A stretch of 64,000 nt of DNA, from assembly GCF_947258575.1 (NCBI RefSeq), contig NZ_CAMYIV010000011.1, positions 471,546 through 535,545 of the forward strand, read 5' to 3'. How positions within the stretch are numbered: the first letter of the stretch is position 1; each line of letters opens with the position of its first letter. Made by a program: the position numbers and the translations under genes. Of the stretch, positions 8,897-17,191 are shown one piece after another. Origin of the DNA: an uncultured Alcanivorax sp. GTDB taxonomy: Bacteria > Pseudomonadota > Gammaproteobacteria > Pseudomonadales > Alcanivoracaceae. The notes beneath the pieces were generated by a model, which did no database searches, was not told the origin of the DNA, and saw only the letters and a program-made list of their open reading frames with translations.

Positions 8897-9055
8897 TCAG
8901 TAAGGACGCGAATCGCGGCTTTCGCGCGAGTCACTTTTGTCCTCTGAATCGTGCCGATGACGTTTTGCATCACGTTTGCGACGTTCACGTTCAGCGCGCT
9001 TGTGTTCTTCGTTCCAATCGTCCGGTTCATAGTCATCAAAATGTCGACGACCCAT
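8897..9055 (-). CDS. Small, highly charged 52-residue protein
   Basis: An ATG preceded by AAGAGAG opens a 52-codon frame beginning MGRRHFDDYEPDDWNEE and ending SRDSRPY. It is almost entirely charged or polar (Arg, Lys, Asp, Glu, Ser), with no hydrophobic core, and is predicted to be disordered or to fold only on binding RNA, DNA or a partner. Support comes from the ribosome-binding site, position in an otherwise empty gap between a terminator and the GST-like gene, and an amphoteric composition unlike that of shadow frames. I do not recognise a family. It could be a ribosome-, RNA- or nucleoid-associated small protein, but that is only a guess from composition. Confidence 0.55.
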   Translation of the reverse strand: MGRRHFDDYEPDDWNEEHKRAERERRKRDAKRHRHDSEDKSDSRESRDSRPY

Positions 9056-9165
9056 GGTGCTACTCTCTTTACAGAATGAAAGGGGGTTCTCAGTGCTTTA
9101 TATAGCACTAATCCGGCGAAGGGAGAAGTGTCCGGCACACCATTTGTTGGTGCGCCGGGCAGCGA

Positions 9166-9924
9166 TTATCGACCGTAAGTCTGATCCAGGTAATTCAGAA
9201 TGTCCGCGGATTCGAATAGTTCAGCGCCAGTATTGGGATCTACCAGGTAGGGAACGGCGATGCGGCCGGCTCGTTCCATCAGGGCGACCCGGTTACGCTG
9301 ACGGGGCGCATAGTCATCAAGAAGACGCCGCCGCACCGGCGGTAGCACCCAGTCCTGCCATTGATCCCGGCCGCACTGACGAAGCAGGTAGGGAAGCTGA
9401 AGCTCGGTGAGGCGTTCGCGAACCAGGCGGGCGAAGGGACTGGCCTCAAAAGAGTAGAGTTCCAGTGCCTGTTCGGGCGCCTGGCTGTCCAGGGCGTGCA
9501 GGCCACGGGAGGCACGGGGCAGTGACGCGGACACCGCAGCGGCCGTGCGCAGGCTGCGTACCAGCCAGCGGCGCGGCGCTGGGCGGCCACCGTATTCCCG
9601 GTACAGGTAGTCGATGATATCGGCGGATTCGTACAGTGCGGCCCCGGTATTCGGGTCCATCAGATAGGGGAATTGCTGGCGTCCACTCAGGCGCTCCACC
9701 AGTGGGCGGTAACGCTCACCGCCCTTGGGGCAAGGGAAAATCAGCACATCCAGATCCAGATCCGTCAATGCTTCGCGAACCAGGCGGCAAAACGGGCAGC
9801 CTTCCATGTCATACAGTTCAAGGGGTTCCTGGGGCGTCTTGCGGTGGCCTTTGCTGGCAATGCCTCGACCCTGCTGCAGGGCGGAAGCGGCCAGGGAGCG
9901 CAGCACCTCGGTGTTATGGGACAT
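9166..9924 (-). CDS. Glutathione S-transferase-like protein with two thioredoxin-fold domains in tandem
   Basis: A 252-residue protein made of two N-terminal-type GST/glutaredoxin domains instead of the usual thioredoxin fold plus helical domain. Domain 1 (about 34-112) has a CPFC motif at 43-46 and ends YESADIIDYL. Domain 2 (about 154-250) repeats the layout with SPFA at 162-165, so it has lost both cysteines, and ends FESADILNYL. Both contain the cis-Pro region (FPYLMDPNTG and VPYLVDPNTG). Domain 1 could do thiol-disulphide or glutathione chemistry while domain 2 probably only binds. The ATG before SHNTEVLRS has AGGAG just upstream. It is divergent from the beta-oxidation operon. Confidence 0.8.
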   Translation of the reverse strand: MSHNTEVLRSLAASALQQGRGIASKGHRKTPQEPLELYDMEGCPFCRLVREALTDLDLDVLIFPCPKGGERYRPLVERLSGRQQFPYLMDPNTGAALYESADIIDYLYREYGGRPAPRRWLVRSLRTAAAVSASLPRASRGLHALDSQAPEQALELYSFEASPFARLVRERLTELQLPYLLRQCGRDQWQDWVLPPVRRRLLDDYAPRQRNRVALMERAGRIAVPYLVDPNTGAELFESADILNYLDQTYGR

Positions 9925-10107
9925 AGCGAATTCTCCTGAAACGAATGTCCAGACCTTATCATCTCTCCAGTCCCTCGCATTGGCCCTCAAGACGCCTTGC
10001 ATATCAAGCGGTTAACCACTGCCCGTTCCGCTCACCCTGGCTGTTAACTCCTGTCATTGAGTGACGGGCTCGGGTAGGGCAATCTCTGCGGTCTACATTT
10101 GGCCGGT

Positions 10108-10144
10108 ACCTGTCACTTTGTTGCGAACCCATGCACTGACAGGT
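10108..10144. promoter_or_regulatory. Inverted repeat upstream of the beta-oxidation operon
   Basis: ACCTGTCA (10108-10115) is repeated in inverted form as TGACAGGT (10137-10144) with a 21-bp spacer, 60 bp before the thiolase start. Further TGTCA / TGAC half-sites lie at about 10054-10067 and a TCAGC-TGT-GCTGA palindrome is near 10163-10175. This clustering in a divergent promoter region suggests an operator. It does not resemble the PsrA or FadR sites I know, so the regulator is unassigned. Confidence 0.3.
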
Positions 10145-10203
10145 TCCGCCCTCCAAAACCCGTCAGCTGTGCTGACATCTGCCTGAGGCAAGAGGAAGGT
10201 TCC

Positions 10204-11415
10204 ATGACCGAAGCCTATATTTACGATGCCATCCGTACTCCCCGTGGTCGGGGTAAAAAAGATGGTTCACTGCATACGGTGAAGCCGCTGGACCTGGTGG
10301 TCGGCCTGATCGATGAAGTGAAAGCCCGTTTCCCCAATATGGACACCAACCGTATTGATGATCTGTTGTTGGGCGTGGTTACCCCGGTGGGCGATCAGGG
10401 CGCCTGTATCGCCAAGACGGCAGCGCTGGCTGCGGGCCTGCCGGATACAGTGGCGGGTTACCAACTGAACCGTTTCTGCGCCTCCGGCCTGGAAGCGGTG
10501 AACACCGGTGCCCAGAAAGTGGCCTCCGGCTGGGATGACCTGATTCTGGCGGGTGGTGTGGAAGCCATGAGCCGGATTCCCATGGGCTCCGACGGCGGTG
10601 CCTGGGCCATGGATCCGGTCACTAACTACAAGACCGGTTTCGTCCCTCAAGGTATTGGTGCTGACCTGATTGCCACCATCGAAGGTTTTTCCCGCCGTGA
10701 TGTGGATGAATTCGCCGCGGAATCTCAGGAGCGTGCTGCCACTGCCTGGGAAAAAGGCTACTTCGGCAAGTCCGTGGTACCGGTGAAAGACCTCAACGGC
10801 CTGACCGTACTGGATCGTGATGAGCACGTTCGCGCCGGCACTACTGCTGATGGGCTGGCAGGTCTGAATCCCTCTTTCGCCATGATGGGCGAAATGGGTG
10901 GTTTCGATGCGGTGGCGCTGCAGAAATACCACTGGCTGGAAAAAATCGATCACGTTCACCACGCCGGTAACTCCTCCGGCATCGTGGATGGCGCGTCATT
11001 GGTCGTGCTGGGTAACGAGCAGGTCGGCAAGAATTACGGCATGAAGGCCCGTGGCCGTATTGTCTGCACCGCCATCAGCGGTGCCGATCCGACCATCATG
11101 CTGACCGGCCCGGGCCCGGCCGCCAAGAAGGCGCTGGCCAAAGCCGGCCTCAAAACCAGCGACATCGATCTGTGGGAAATCAACGAAGCGTTTGCCGCCG
11201 TGGCCATGCGTTTCATGAAGGACATGGACATTACTCCGGATGTGACCAACGTGAATGGCGGTTCCATCGCCATGGGGCATCCGCTGGGGGCCACCGGTGC
11301 CATGATTCTGGGAACCGCGCTGGATGAACTCGAGCGTCGCGACAAGAAGTACGCGCTGTGCACCTTGTGTGTGGGCGGTGGCATGGGTATCGCCACCATC
11401 ATTGAGCGTCTGTAA
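10204..11415 (+). CDS. Thiolase (acetyl-CoA C-acetyltransferase / 3-ketoacyl-CoA thiolase)
   Basis: A 403-residue thiolase that cleaves 3-ketoacyl-CoA with CoA in the last step of beta-oxidation, or works in reverse with acetyl-CoA. The acyl-accepting cysteine is Cys92 in [12 protein letters not shown]. The C-terminal catalytic signature [15 protein letters not shown] (around 355-368) supplies the His, and CVGGGMG near the end supplies the second Cys. The start is the ATG after GAGGAAGGTTCC; an upstream in-frame ATG lacks this site. The next gene begins 29 bp downstream and encodes the hydratase/dehydrogenase partner, so the two most likely form a complex. The order thiolase-then-multienzyme is like fadI-fadJ. 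Confidence 0.92.
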   Translation: MTEAYIYDAIRTPRGRGKKDGSLHTVKPLDLVVGLIDEVKARFPNMDTNRIDDLLLGVVTPVGDQGACIAKTAALAAGLPDTVAGYQLNRFCASGLEAVNTGAQKVASGWDDLILAGGVEAMSRIPMGSDGGAWAMDPVTNYKTGFVPQGIGADLIATIEGFSRRDVDEFAAESQERAATAWEKGYFGKSVVPVKDLNGLTVLDRDEHVRAGTTADGLAGLNPSFAMMGEMGGFDAVALQKYHWLEKIDHVHHAGNSSGIVDGASLVVLGNEQVGKNYGMKARGRIVCTAISGADPTIMLTGPGPAAKKALAKAGLKTSDIDLWEINEAFAAVAMRFMKDMDITPDVTNVNGGSIAMGHPLGATGAMILGTALDELERRDKKYALCTLCVGGGMGIATIIERL

Positions 11416-11444
11416 ACCGCGTCGAACGAATTCGGAGAAAGAAC

Positions 11445-13610
11445 ATGAGTGAACAAACTGCAATCCGTTGGGAACAGGACGCGGACAACATCGTTACCCT
11501 GATTCTGGATGATCCCAATCAGTCCGCGAACACCATGAACGAGCTGTACGGCAAGTCCATGGCAGCCACCGTGGAGCGTCTGGAAAAAGAGAAAGACAAC
11601 ATTGCCGGTGTCATCATCACTTCCGCCAAGAAAACCTTCTTTGCCGGCGGTGATCTGCGTGACCTGCTCAAGGCAAAAAAGGAAGACGGCCAGGTTTTTC
11701 TGGATAACGTCACCGAGATCAAGCGTCAGCTGCGGGTGCTGGAAACCCTCGGCAAGCCGGTAGTGGCGGCGCTGAATGGCACCGCCCTGGGTGGCGGCCT
11801 GGAAATCGCCCTGGCCTGTCATCACCGTATCGCTATCAACGACAAATCCGCCCAGTTCGGTCTGCCGGAAGTGACCCTGGGTCTGCTCCCCGGTGGCGGC
11901 GGTGTCACCCGCGTGATTCGCATGCTGGGTATTCAGGATGGCCTGATGAAAGTGCTCATGCAGGGTCAGCGCATGAAAGCCGACAAGGCCCAGAAAACCG
12001 GGCTGATCGACGAGTTGGCCGCTGACCGTGACGAGATGCTGGCCAAGGCCCGCGAGTGGATCAAGGCCAATCCGAAAGCCCAGCAGCCCTGGGACCAGAA
12101 GGGTTACAAGATCCCCGGTGGTGACCCCAAGAACCCCAAGTTCGCCATGAACCTGCCGGCCTTCCCGGCCAATCTGAAAAAGCAGATCAAGGGCGCCAAC
12201 TATCCGGCCCCGCTGGCGATCATGTCGGCGGCTGTGGAAGGGGCCCAGGTGGATTTCGATAATGCCTCCACCATTGAAGGTCGCTACTTTGTGTCTCTGG
12301 TTACCAGCCAGGTCGCCAAGAACATGATCACCGCCTTCTTCTTCAACCTGCAGGCGATCAACGCCGGTGCCAGCCGTCCCAAGGATGTGCCGAAATTCCG
12401 TGCCGAAAAAGTAGGCATCCTCGGCGCCGGCATGATGGGCGCGGGCATTGCCTACGTGACTGCTCGCAGCGGTGCCCAGGTGGTGCTGAAAGATATCTCC
12501 CAGGAAAACGCGGAGAAGGGCAAGGATTACTCCCGCAAGCTGCTCGACAAGGACATCTCCCGGGGCAAGATGACCGAAGAGAAGAAAGAGCAGATCCTGT
12601 CGCTGATCCATGCCACGGCAGATGCCAAGGATTTGGACGGGGTGGACTTCGTGATCGAGGCGGTGTTCGAGAGCACCGAACTGAAGCACAAGGTCTTCCA
12701 GGAAATCGAGGATGTGGTGAAGCCCGATGCGGTGCTGGGTTCCAACACCTCGTCTCTGCCGATTACCGGCCTGGCCAAGGGCGTGAAGAAGCAGGACAAC
12801 TTCATCGGTATCCACTTCTTCAGCCCGGTGGATAAAATGCCACTGGTGGAAATTATTTCCGGCAAGGACACCAGCCCGGAAGCACTGGCGAAGACCTACG
12901 ATTACTGCCAGCAGATCAAGAAGACCCCCATCGTGGTCAACGATGCGCGTGGTTTCTTCACCACCCGTGTCATCGGCACCTTCGCCAACGAAGGCATTGC
13001 CATGCTGGGTGAAGGTATCAATGCCCAGTCCATCGAGCAGGCCGCCATGCAGGCCGGTTACCCGGTAGGCACCCTGAACCTGATCGATGAGATCAACATG
13101 GAAACCGCCCTGAAAATCGGCAAGGCAGCCCGTGACGATGCCAAGCGTGAAGGTCAGGAGCTGCCGCCAGAGCATCCAGCAGAAGTGGTCATGAAGAAAA
13201 TGGTCGAAGAGCTGGATCGTCCCGGTAAAGTCCAGGGCAAAGGCTTCTACGAGTACCCGGAAAACGGCAAGAAGCACCTGTGGTCAGGCTTGAAAGACGC
13301 CTTTGGTGGTGACAAGGAGATCCCGTTCGAAGATATCAAGGAGCGGATGATGTTCGTGGAAGCCATTGAAGCAGTGAAATGCTTTGATGAAGGCGTGATG
13401 GAGTCTGTTGCCGATGCCAACATCGGTTCCATCTTCGGTATTGGCTTCCCGGCCTGGACCGGTGGCGTGATCCAGTACATCAACCAGTACGAGGGCGGCC
13501 TGCGTGGTTTTGTGGCCCGTGCCCAGGAACTGGCCAAGTCCTACGGTGATCGCTTCAACCCGCCAGCTTCCCTGGTGGAGAAAGCGGAAAAGGACGAAAT
13601 CTACAAGTAA
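11445..13610 (+). CDS. Multifunctional enoyl-CoA hydratase / 3-hydroxyacyl-CoA dehydrogenase (FadJ/FadB-like)
   Basis: A 721-residue fusion enzyme that hydrates trans-2-enoyl-CoA and oxidises the product with NAD+. The N-terminal crotonase domain (about 10-200) has an oxyanion-hole segment around FFAGGDLRDL and the active-site region GTALGGGLEIALACHHR followed by GLPEVTLGLLPGGGG. The NAD-binding fold begins near residue 322 with VGILGAGMMGAGIAYV, and IGIHFFSPVDKMPLVEI is the hydroxyacyl-CoA dehydrogenase signature. Length matches FadB/FadJ. It lies 29 bp after the thiolase and ends before a strong terminator at 13633, so the operon has two genes. In an alkane degrader it would carry fatty acids from terminal alkane oxidation; that use is inference. 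Confidence 0.92.
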   Translation: MSEQTAIRWEQDADNIVTLILDDPNQSANTMNELYGKSMAATVERLEKEKDNIAGVIITSAKKTFFAGGDLRDLLKAKKEDGQVFLDNVTEIKRQLRVLETLGKPVVAALNGTALGGGLEIALACHHRIAINDKSAQFGLPEVTLGLLPGGGGVTRVIRMLGIQDGLMKVLMQGQRMKADKAQKTGLIDELAADRDEMLAKAREWIKANPKAQQPWDQKGYKIPGGDPKNPKFAMNLPAFPANLKKQIKGANYPAPLAIMSAAVEGAQVDFDNASTIEGRYFVSLVTSQVAKNMITAFFFNLQAINAGASRPKDVPKFRAEKVGILGAGMMGAGIAYVTARSGAQVVLKDISQENAEKGKDYSRKLLDKDISRGKMTEEKKEQILSLIHATADAKDLDGVDFVIEAVFESTELKHKVFQEIEDVVKPDAVLGSNTSSLPITGLAKGVKKQDNFIGIHFFSPVDKMPLVEIISGKDTSPEALAKTYDYCQQIKKTPIVVNDARGFFTTRVIGTFANEGIAMLGEGINAQSIEQAAMQAGYPVGTLNLIDEINMETALKIGKAARDDAKREGQELPPEHPAEVVMKKMVEELDRPGKVQGKGFYEYPENGKKHLWSGLKDAFGGDKEIPFEDIKERMMFVEAIEAVKCFDEGVMESVADANIGSIFGIGFPAWTGGVIQYINQYEGGLRGFVARAQELAKSYGDRFNPPASLVEKAEKDEIYK

Positions 13611-13632
13611 CGGTGGGTTTTGTCTGATAAGA

Positions 13633-13659
13633 AAACCCGGCTCTGTGCCGGGTTTTTTT
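13633..13659 (+). terminator. Intrinsic terminator of the beta-oxidation operon
   Basis: A 9-bp perfect stem AAACCCGGC / GCCGGGTTT with loop TCTGT, followed by a T-run. It begins 22 bp after the stop of the multifunctional enzyme. The stem begins with an A-run, so it can also stop the convergent VOC gene. Confidence 0.9.
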
Positions 13660-13686
13660 ATGTCTGTACGTTGCGCCGATACAGGG

Positions 13687-14097
13687 CTAGCGTGGCCCTA
13701 CCCAGAAGTGCGGGTTACAGGCCACTTCCCACAGATGACCATCCGGGTCGGCAAAGTAGCCGGCGTAACCGCCCCAGTCGGTGGGCTGGCCTGGTTTGAT
13801 CAGTTGTGCGCCGGCTTCCTGGGCCTGGGCCAGCAACTGGTCGACCTGTTGTGGGCTTTCCACATTGTGGGCCATGGCCACACCCCGAAAACCCTCACCG
13901 GATGCTGCAACGCCAGCATCAGCGGCAAGATCGTCATGGCCGAACAGGCCCAGCCAGGTGCCGTTCAATTCAAAGAACGCCACCGGCGCATCGTCAGGCA
14001 TGGGGCGGCGGGGTAGGCCCAGGCCCTGTTCATAAAAACGGATCGCCGTGGTCAGGTCCCTGACGCCAAGGGTGATCATGCTGATCCGTGGTTCCAT
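13687..14097 (-). CDS. VOC-superfamily (glyoxalase-like) protein
   Basis: A 136-residue protein with two beta-alpha-beta-beta-beta modules typical of the vicinal oxygen chelate fold: ITLGVRDLTTAIRFYEQGLG at the start and AGYFADPDGHLWEVACNP at the end. VOC members include glyoxalase I, antibiotic-resistance proteins and dioxygenases; nothing here fixes the substrate. The terminal Glu of HLWEV is in the usual metal-ligand position. I start at the ATG before EPRISM because AGGAG lies just upstream; a longer frame exists but lacks this site. It is convergent with the beta-oxidation operon and divergent from ppk2. Confidence 0.8.
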   Translation of the reverse strand: MEPRISMITLGVRDLTTAIRFYEQGLGLPRRPMPDDAPVAFFELNGTWLGLFGHDDLAADAGVAASGEGFRGVAMAHNVESPQQVDQLLAQAQEAGAQLIKPGQPTDWGGYAGYFADPDGHLWEVACNPHFWVGPR

Positions 14098-14163
14098 GAA
14101 AATCTCCTGTTTGTCGAGCACGCTGCCCTTTATGCTCAATACGGTATACCCAAGGGAGTACGT

Positions 14164-14979
14164 ATGGAACTGGACCGCTTTGGTTGGCCCTCAGGGCCCA
14201 CCCTCAACGTGCAGAGTTTGCCAACAGATTACCAGGAGCCGCCGCAACAGGATCTGGATGCGGTGCTGGACGGTCTGCACGAATACCAGCGGCGTCTGTT
14301 TGCCAATCGACGTCACGGGGTGCTCCTGGTGGTGCAAGGGCTGGATGCTGCCGGCAAGGACAGCCTGATTCGCACCCTGGCCAGGGCCATGGACCCGGCC
14401 GCGTTTCGGGTGCATGGGTTCAGTCGACCGCTGGGTGAAGAGGTGGATCATGATTTTCTCTGGCGAGTATGGCGCCACCTGCCGGCCCGCGGCGAAGTAG
14501 TGGCCTTCAATCGCAGCCATTACGAATCCGTGCTCGCTGAACGGTTGTGGCCGGTTACCGAACACAGCAGCGATGACTGGCCGCTCAAGTACGAGGCCAT
14601 CAACGCCTTTGAGCAACACCTGCATCGGGAAGGGACCCGGATCATCAAGATCTGGCTGAATACCTCGCAGGAAGAACAGCGCCGCCGCCTGTTGAAACGA
14701 CTGGACAAGCCGCGCAAGCGCTGGAAGTTCGATGCGGCTGATGTAGAAAGCTGGTTGGCCAGGGACGCCTACCTGTCTCTGGTGAACGAGACCCTGACGG
14801 CCACCCATACCCTGCATGCTCCCTGGCATCTGATTCCCAACGATAACAAGCAACAGGCCAGGGCGGCGGTGGCGCAATTGCTTTTGTCCACCCTGAAGGA
14901 ACTGGCGCCTGAGTATCCCCAGGAAAATCCGCAGTGCATCGAGCACTATCGGCGTGTATTGACGCAACAGAATGATTGA
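14164..14979 (+). CDS. PPK2-family polyphosphate:nucleotide phosphotransferase
   Basis: A 271-residue kinase that transfers phosphate between inorganic polyphosphate and nucleoside mono- or diphosphates. The Walker A loop is GLDAAGKDS (residues 59-67). The lid and Walker B region is seen as GEVVAFNRSHYESVL near residues 109-123; most PPK2 proteins have FDRSWY here, so Asn and His at these places are slightly unusual. Length fits a single-domain PPK2. It is followed 9 bp later by a Na/phosphate cotransporter, suggesting a joint role in phosphate uptake and polyphosphate use. The class (AMP or ADP phosphorylating) cannot be told safely. Confidence 0.87.
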   Translation: MELDRFGWPSGPTLNVQSLPTDYQEPPQQDLDAVLDGLHEYQRRLFANRRHGVLLVVQGLDAAGKDSLIRTLARAMDPAAFRVHGFSRPLGEEVDHDFLWRVWRHLPARGEVVAFNRSHYESVLAERLWPVTEHSSDDWPLKYEAINAFEQHLHREGTRIIKIWLNTSQEEQRRRLLKRLDKPRKRWKFDAADVESWLARDAYLSLVNETLTATHTLHAPWHLIPNDNKQQARAAVAQLLLSTLKELAPEYPQENPQCIEHYRRVLTQQND

Positions 14980-14988
14980 GTCGCAGCG

Positions 14989-16512
14989 ATGAACAGTGTG
15001 CTGACAATGGTGGCCGGGCTGGGGCTGTTCCTGTTTGCCATGCAGCTGGTGGAGCAGGCGGTGCAGACGCTGTTCAGCGAAAAGGCGTCCCACTGGCTGC
15101 AACGCTCCACCAATACCACCCTGAAAGGCGTGCTTGCCGGGGCCCTGGTTACCGCCGTGATGCAGAGCAGCTCCCTGGTCGGATTACTGGTTCTGGCCTT
15201 TGTGTCAGTGGGGATACTGCCGCTGCGTCATGCCATGGCGGTGATGCTGGGGGCCAACCTGGGCACCACGGTAACCGGCTGGTTGGTGACGTTGTTGGGT
15301 TTCAAGCTCTCGCTTTCCGCGATCAGCCTGCCTCTGGCCGGGGCCGGCGCTCTCTGCTATGTACTGCTGTCGAAAGGTGTGTGGCGTTCTGCGGGCTTGT
15401 TCCTGCTGGCTTTCGGCTTGCTGATCTTTGGCCTGGATACCATGAAGGTGGCCGTTGAAGGCGTCGGGCAGCGTTTCGATGTGAGCTGGCTACAGGGTTA
15501 TCCGCCGCTGGTGTATCTGCTGGCCGGGGTACTGCTGACCGCCATCATCCAGTCCTCGTCGGCAGCCATGCTGATTACGTTATCGGCACTTAACGGGGGC
15601 TTGATTGCCTTGCCGGAAGCCCTGGCGCTGGTGATCGGTGCCGACCTGGGGACCACCAGTACCTTGTTGCTCGGAGCGATAAAGGGCTCCGTGCAGAAGA
15701 AACAGGTGGCGGCGTTTCATGTGTTTTATAACCTGGGAACGGCGCTGCTGGCCTTTTTCCTGATGATGCCGGTGTGGCCAGAGGTCTCTGGCTGGTTGGG
15801 TCTCAGTGATCCGCTATATGGCCTGGTGGCCTTCCATACCGGTTTCAATCTGGTCGGGATTGTGGTGTTCGCGCCGTTACTGGGTGCCATGGAGCGGAGT
15901 ATTGAAAAGCATATTGGCAAGCGAGGACATCATGACCTGTTCGCCGATATCAGCCCGCAATCGGTGGAGCCGGCGTTGTTGGTGCTCGGCCGCGAGACTG
16001 ACAGCCTCATCGAGCGGGTCAGGAACTATTGCCTTCACCCGCTCCAGGGGCGCTCCTTGTCTCGTTTCCTTGAGGAATACGGCCGGGTGACAGACATGGA
16101 AATGGAATTGGCTGACTATGCCAACCGGCTGGCTCAACAGCCCATGACCGAGGGGCAGGAACAGCGCCTGCGGCGTCTTCGCGCCCGGGTGCGTGAAGCG
16201 GTTTATGCCTTGAAGGCGCTGAAGGATGTGGCGGATGATCTGGCGCTTCTGGCAGCAAGCCGTGACCCCGGCCTGCAGGGGTTCAGTGAGCAGATCCTTC
16301 AGGCGCTGGAGCGACTCTATCAGGCATCACCCTGCGATGAGCTGGCGGCACAGCATCGCCTGGCCATGGAACAGCTTCAGCGCGACGCCTATTTACTGGT
16401 GGCAGATGCCCGTTTACGGGGGATCAGCGTGCTGAATCTGGCGCGGGAAGTGGATGAGAGTGGCCGCCACTGGTTGCGGAGTCTGGCTGTGATGGATGGC
16501 GATACCCTGTGA
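14989..16512 (+). CDS. Na+/phosphate cotransporter with C-terminal PhoU-like domain
   Basis: A 507-residue membrane protein of the NptA/PNaS (SLC34-like) family. Two inverted repeats each carry the QSSS signature, VMQSSSLVG near 59-67 and IIQSSSAAM near 187-195, and each is followed by a GANLGTT or GADLGTT motif. About eight to ten membrane segments occupy residues 1-310. The rest (about 330-507) is helical and polar, resembling a PhoU regulatory domain. It should import phosphate with sodium, which fits a marine lifestyle. It is probably co-transcribed with the PPK2 gene 9 bp upstream. The convergent receiver gene ends 9 bp beyond, leaving no room for a separate terminator. Confidence 0.88.
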   Translation: MNSVLTMVAGLGLFLFAMQLVEQAVQTLFSEKASHWLQRSTNTTLKGVLAGALVTAVMQSSSLVGLLVLAFVSVGILPLRHAMAVMLGANLGTTVTGWLVTLLGFKLSLSAISLPLAGAGALCYVLLSKGVWRSAGLFLLAFGLLIFGLDTMKVAVEGVGQRFDVSWLQGYPPLVYLLAGVLLTAIIQSSSAAMLITLSALNGGLIALPEALALVIGADLGTTSTLLLGAIKGSVQKKQVAAFHVFYNLGTALLAFFLMMPVWPEVSGWLGLSDPLYGLVAFHTGFNLVGIVVFAPLLGAMERSIEKHIGKRGHHDLFADISPQSVEPALLVLGRETDSLIERVRNYCLHPLQGRSLSRFLEEYGRVTDMEMELADYANRLAQQPMTEGQEQRLRRLRARVREAVYALKALKDVADDLALLAASRDPGLQGFSEQILQALERLYQASPCDELAAQHRLAMEQLQRDAYLLVADARLRGISVLNLAREVDESGRHWLRSLAVMDGDTL

Positions 16513-16521
16513 GGGCTGGCG

Positions 16522-16917
16522 TCAGGCTGACGCCCCGGTGGGGGAGAGGTTGCCGGTGGCTAACTGGCTGAAAGCCACTTCCAGCCAGCGTCGCAATTCA
16601 CTGGGGCGCAGGGGCTTGGGCATCAAGGTCTCGCCGCCTGCGTCCAGGCATTGTTGCCGGTAGGCCTCGCTGTTGTTGCCGGAGATAAACAGAATGGGGG
16701 TCTGGCCATTCTGGTTGCGGATATCCCTGGCCACGCTGAATCCATCCAGTGTCGGTAGTTCCACGTCCAGGATCAGCAGGTCCACATTTCGCTGTCGGTA
16801 AAGACGTAGCGCTGCCTCACCGTCGGCGGCCAGCACATATTCATGGCCCAGCTCTTCGATGATACGGCAGATGATAAGACTGACAGCTTTATTGTCTTCG
16901 ACAACGAGAACATTCAT
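16522..16917 (-). CDS. Stand-alone response-regulator receiver protein
   Basis: A 131-residue single CheY-like receiver domain. The acidic pair is E7-D8, the phosphorylated residue is Asp51 in LLILDVELP, the switch serine is in LFISGNN and the conserved lysine is Lys101 in MPKPL. There is no output domain. The start is the ATG immediately before NVLVVEDN; the longer frame upstream reads through the promoter region. No histidine kinase is in the window, so its partner is elsewhere. Its location beside phosphate genes and an AraC regulator is not enough to assign a pathway. Confidence 0.85.
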   Translation of the reverse strand: MNVLVVEDNKAVSLIICRIIEELGHEYVLAADGEAALRLYRQRNVDLLILDVELPTLDGFSVARDIRNQNGQTPILFISGNNSEAYRQQCLDAGGETLMPKPLRPSELRRWLEVAFSQLATGNLSPTGASA

Positions 16918-17140
16918 GAATGATTTTGTAACGTAACGGCGCGCTGATAACAAGGGTGAAAGACACGTCAAGGTAGTTTTTGTTATTTCAACGTACAATG
17001 GCGCGACCGGATCGGGTAAACACTATGTCAATTATGGCCAGTTTCTTTATTATTGGCGGTCCGGATTCCGGTCAGAGGATTCGAGATACAAGCCCGGCGG
17101 ACAAGAATGCTGAACGGGTAACGATTTCAGGATACTGAAG

Positions 17141-17160
17141 AAGCGGTTCAACCGCTTTTT
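17141..17160 (+). terminator. Terminator-like hairpin in the leader of the AraC-type gene
   Basis: A 6-bp stem AAGCGG / CCGCTT with loop TTCAA, then a T-run, about 32 bp before the AraC-family start codon. It lies on the same strand as that gene. It could terminate leakage from upstream or act as a leader attenuator; the sequence alone does not decide. Confidence 0.45.
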
Positions 17161-17191
17161 GGCATTGCCAATGGTGTGAGGGTGGCGGTCG

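Noticed and set aside
8815..9138. 107-codon minus-strand open frame over the small charged gene
   Set aside because: It reads through the terminator hairpin; the shorter frame with a ribosome-binding site in another phase is more credible.
10099..10203. A longer thiolase N-terminus from an upstream ATG
   Set aside because: The extra residues are unlike thiolases, and the strong ribosome-binding site precedes the internal ATG.
11034..13277. A 747-codon open frame on the minus strand opposite the beta-oxidation operon
   Set aside because: It runs opposite two clear enzymes, has no ribosome-binding site or recognisable domain, and arises from the codon bias of the sense strand.
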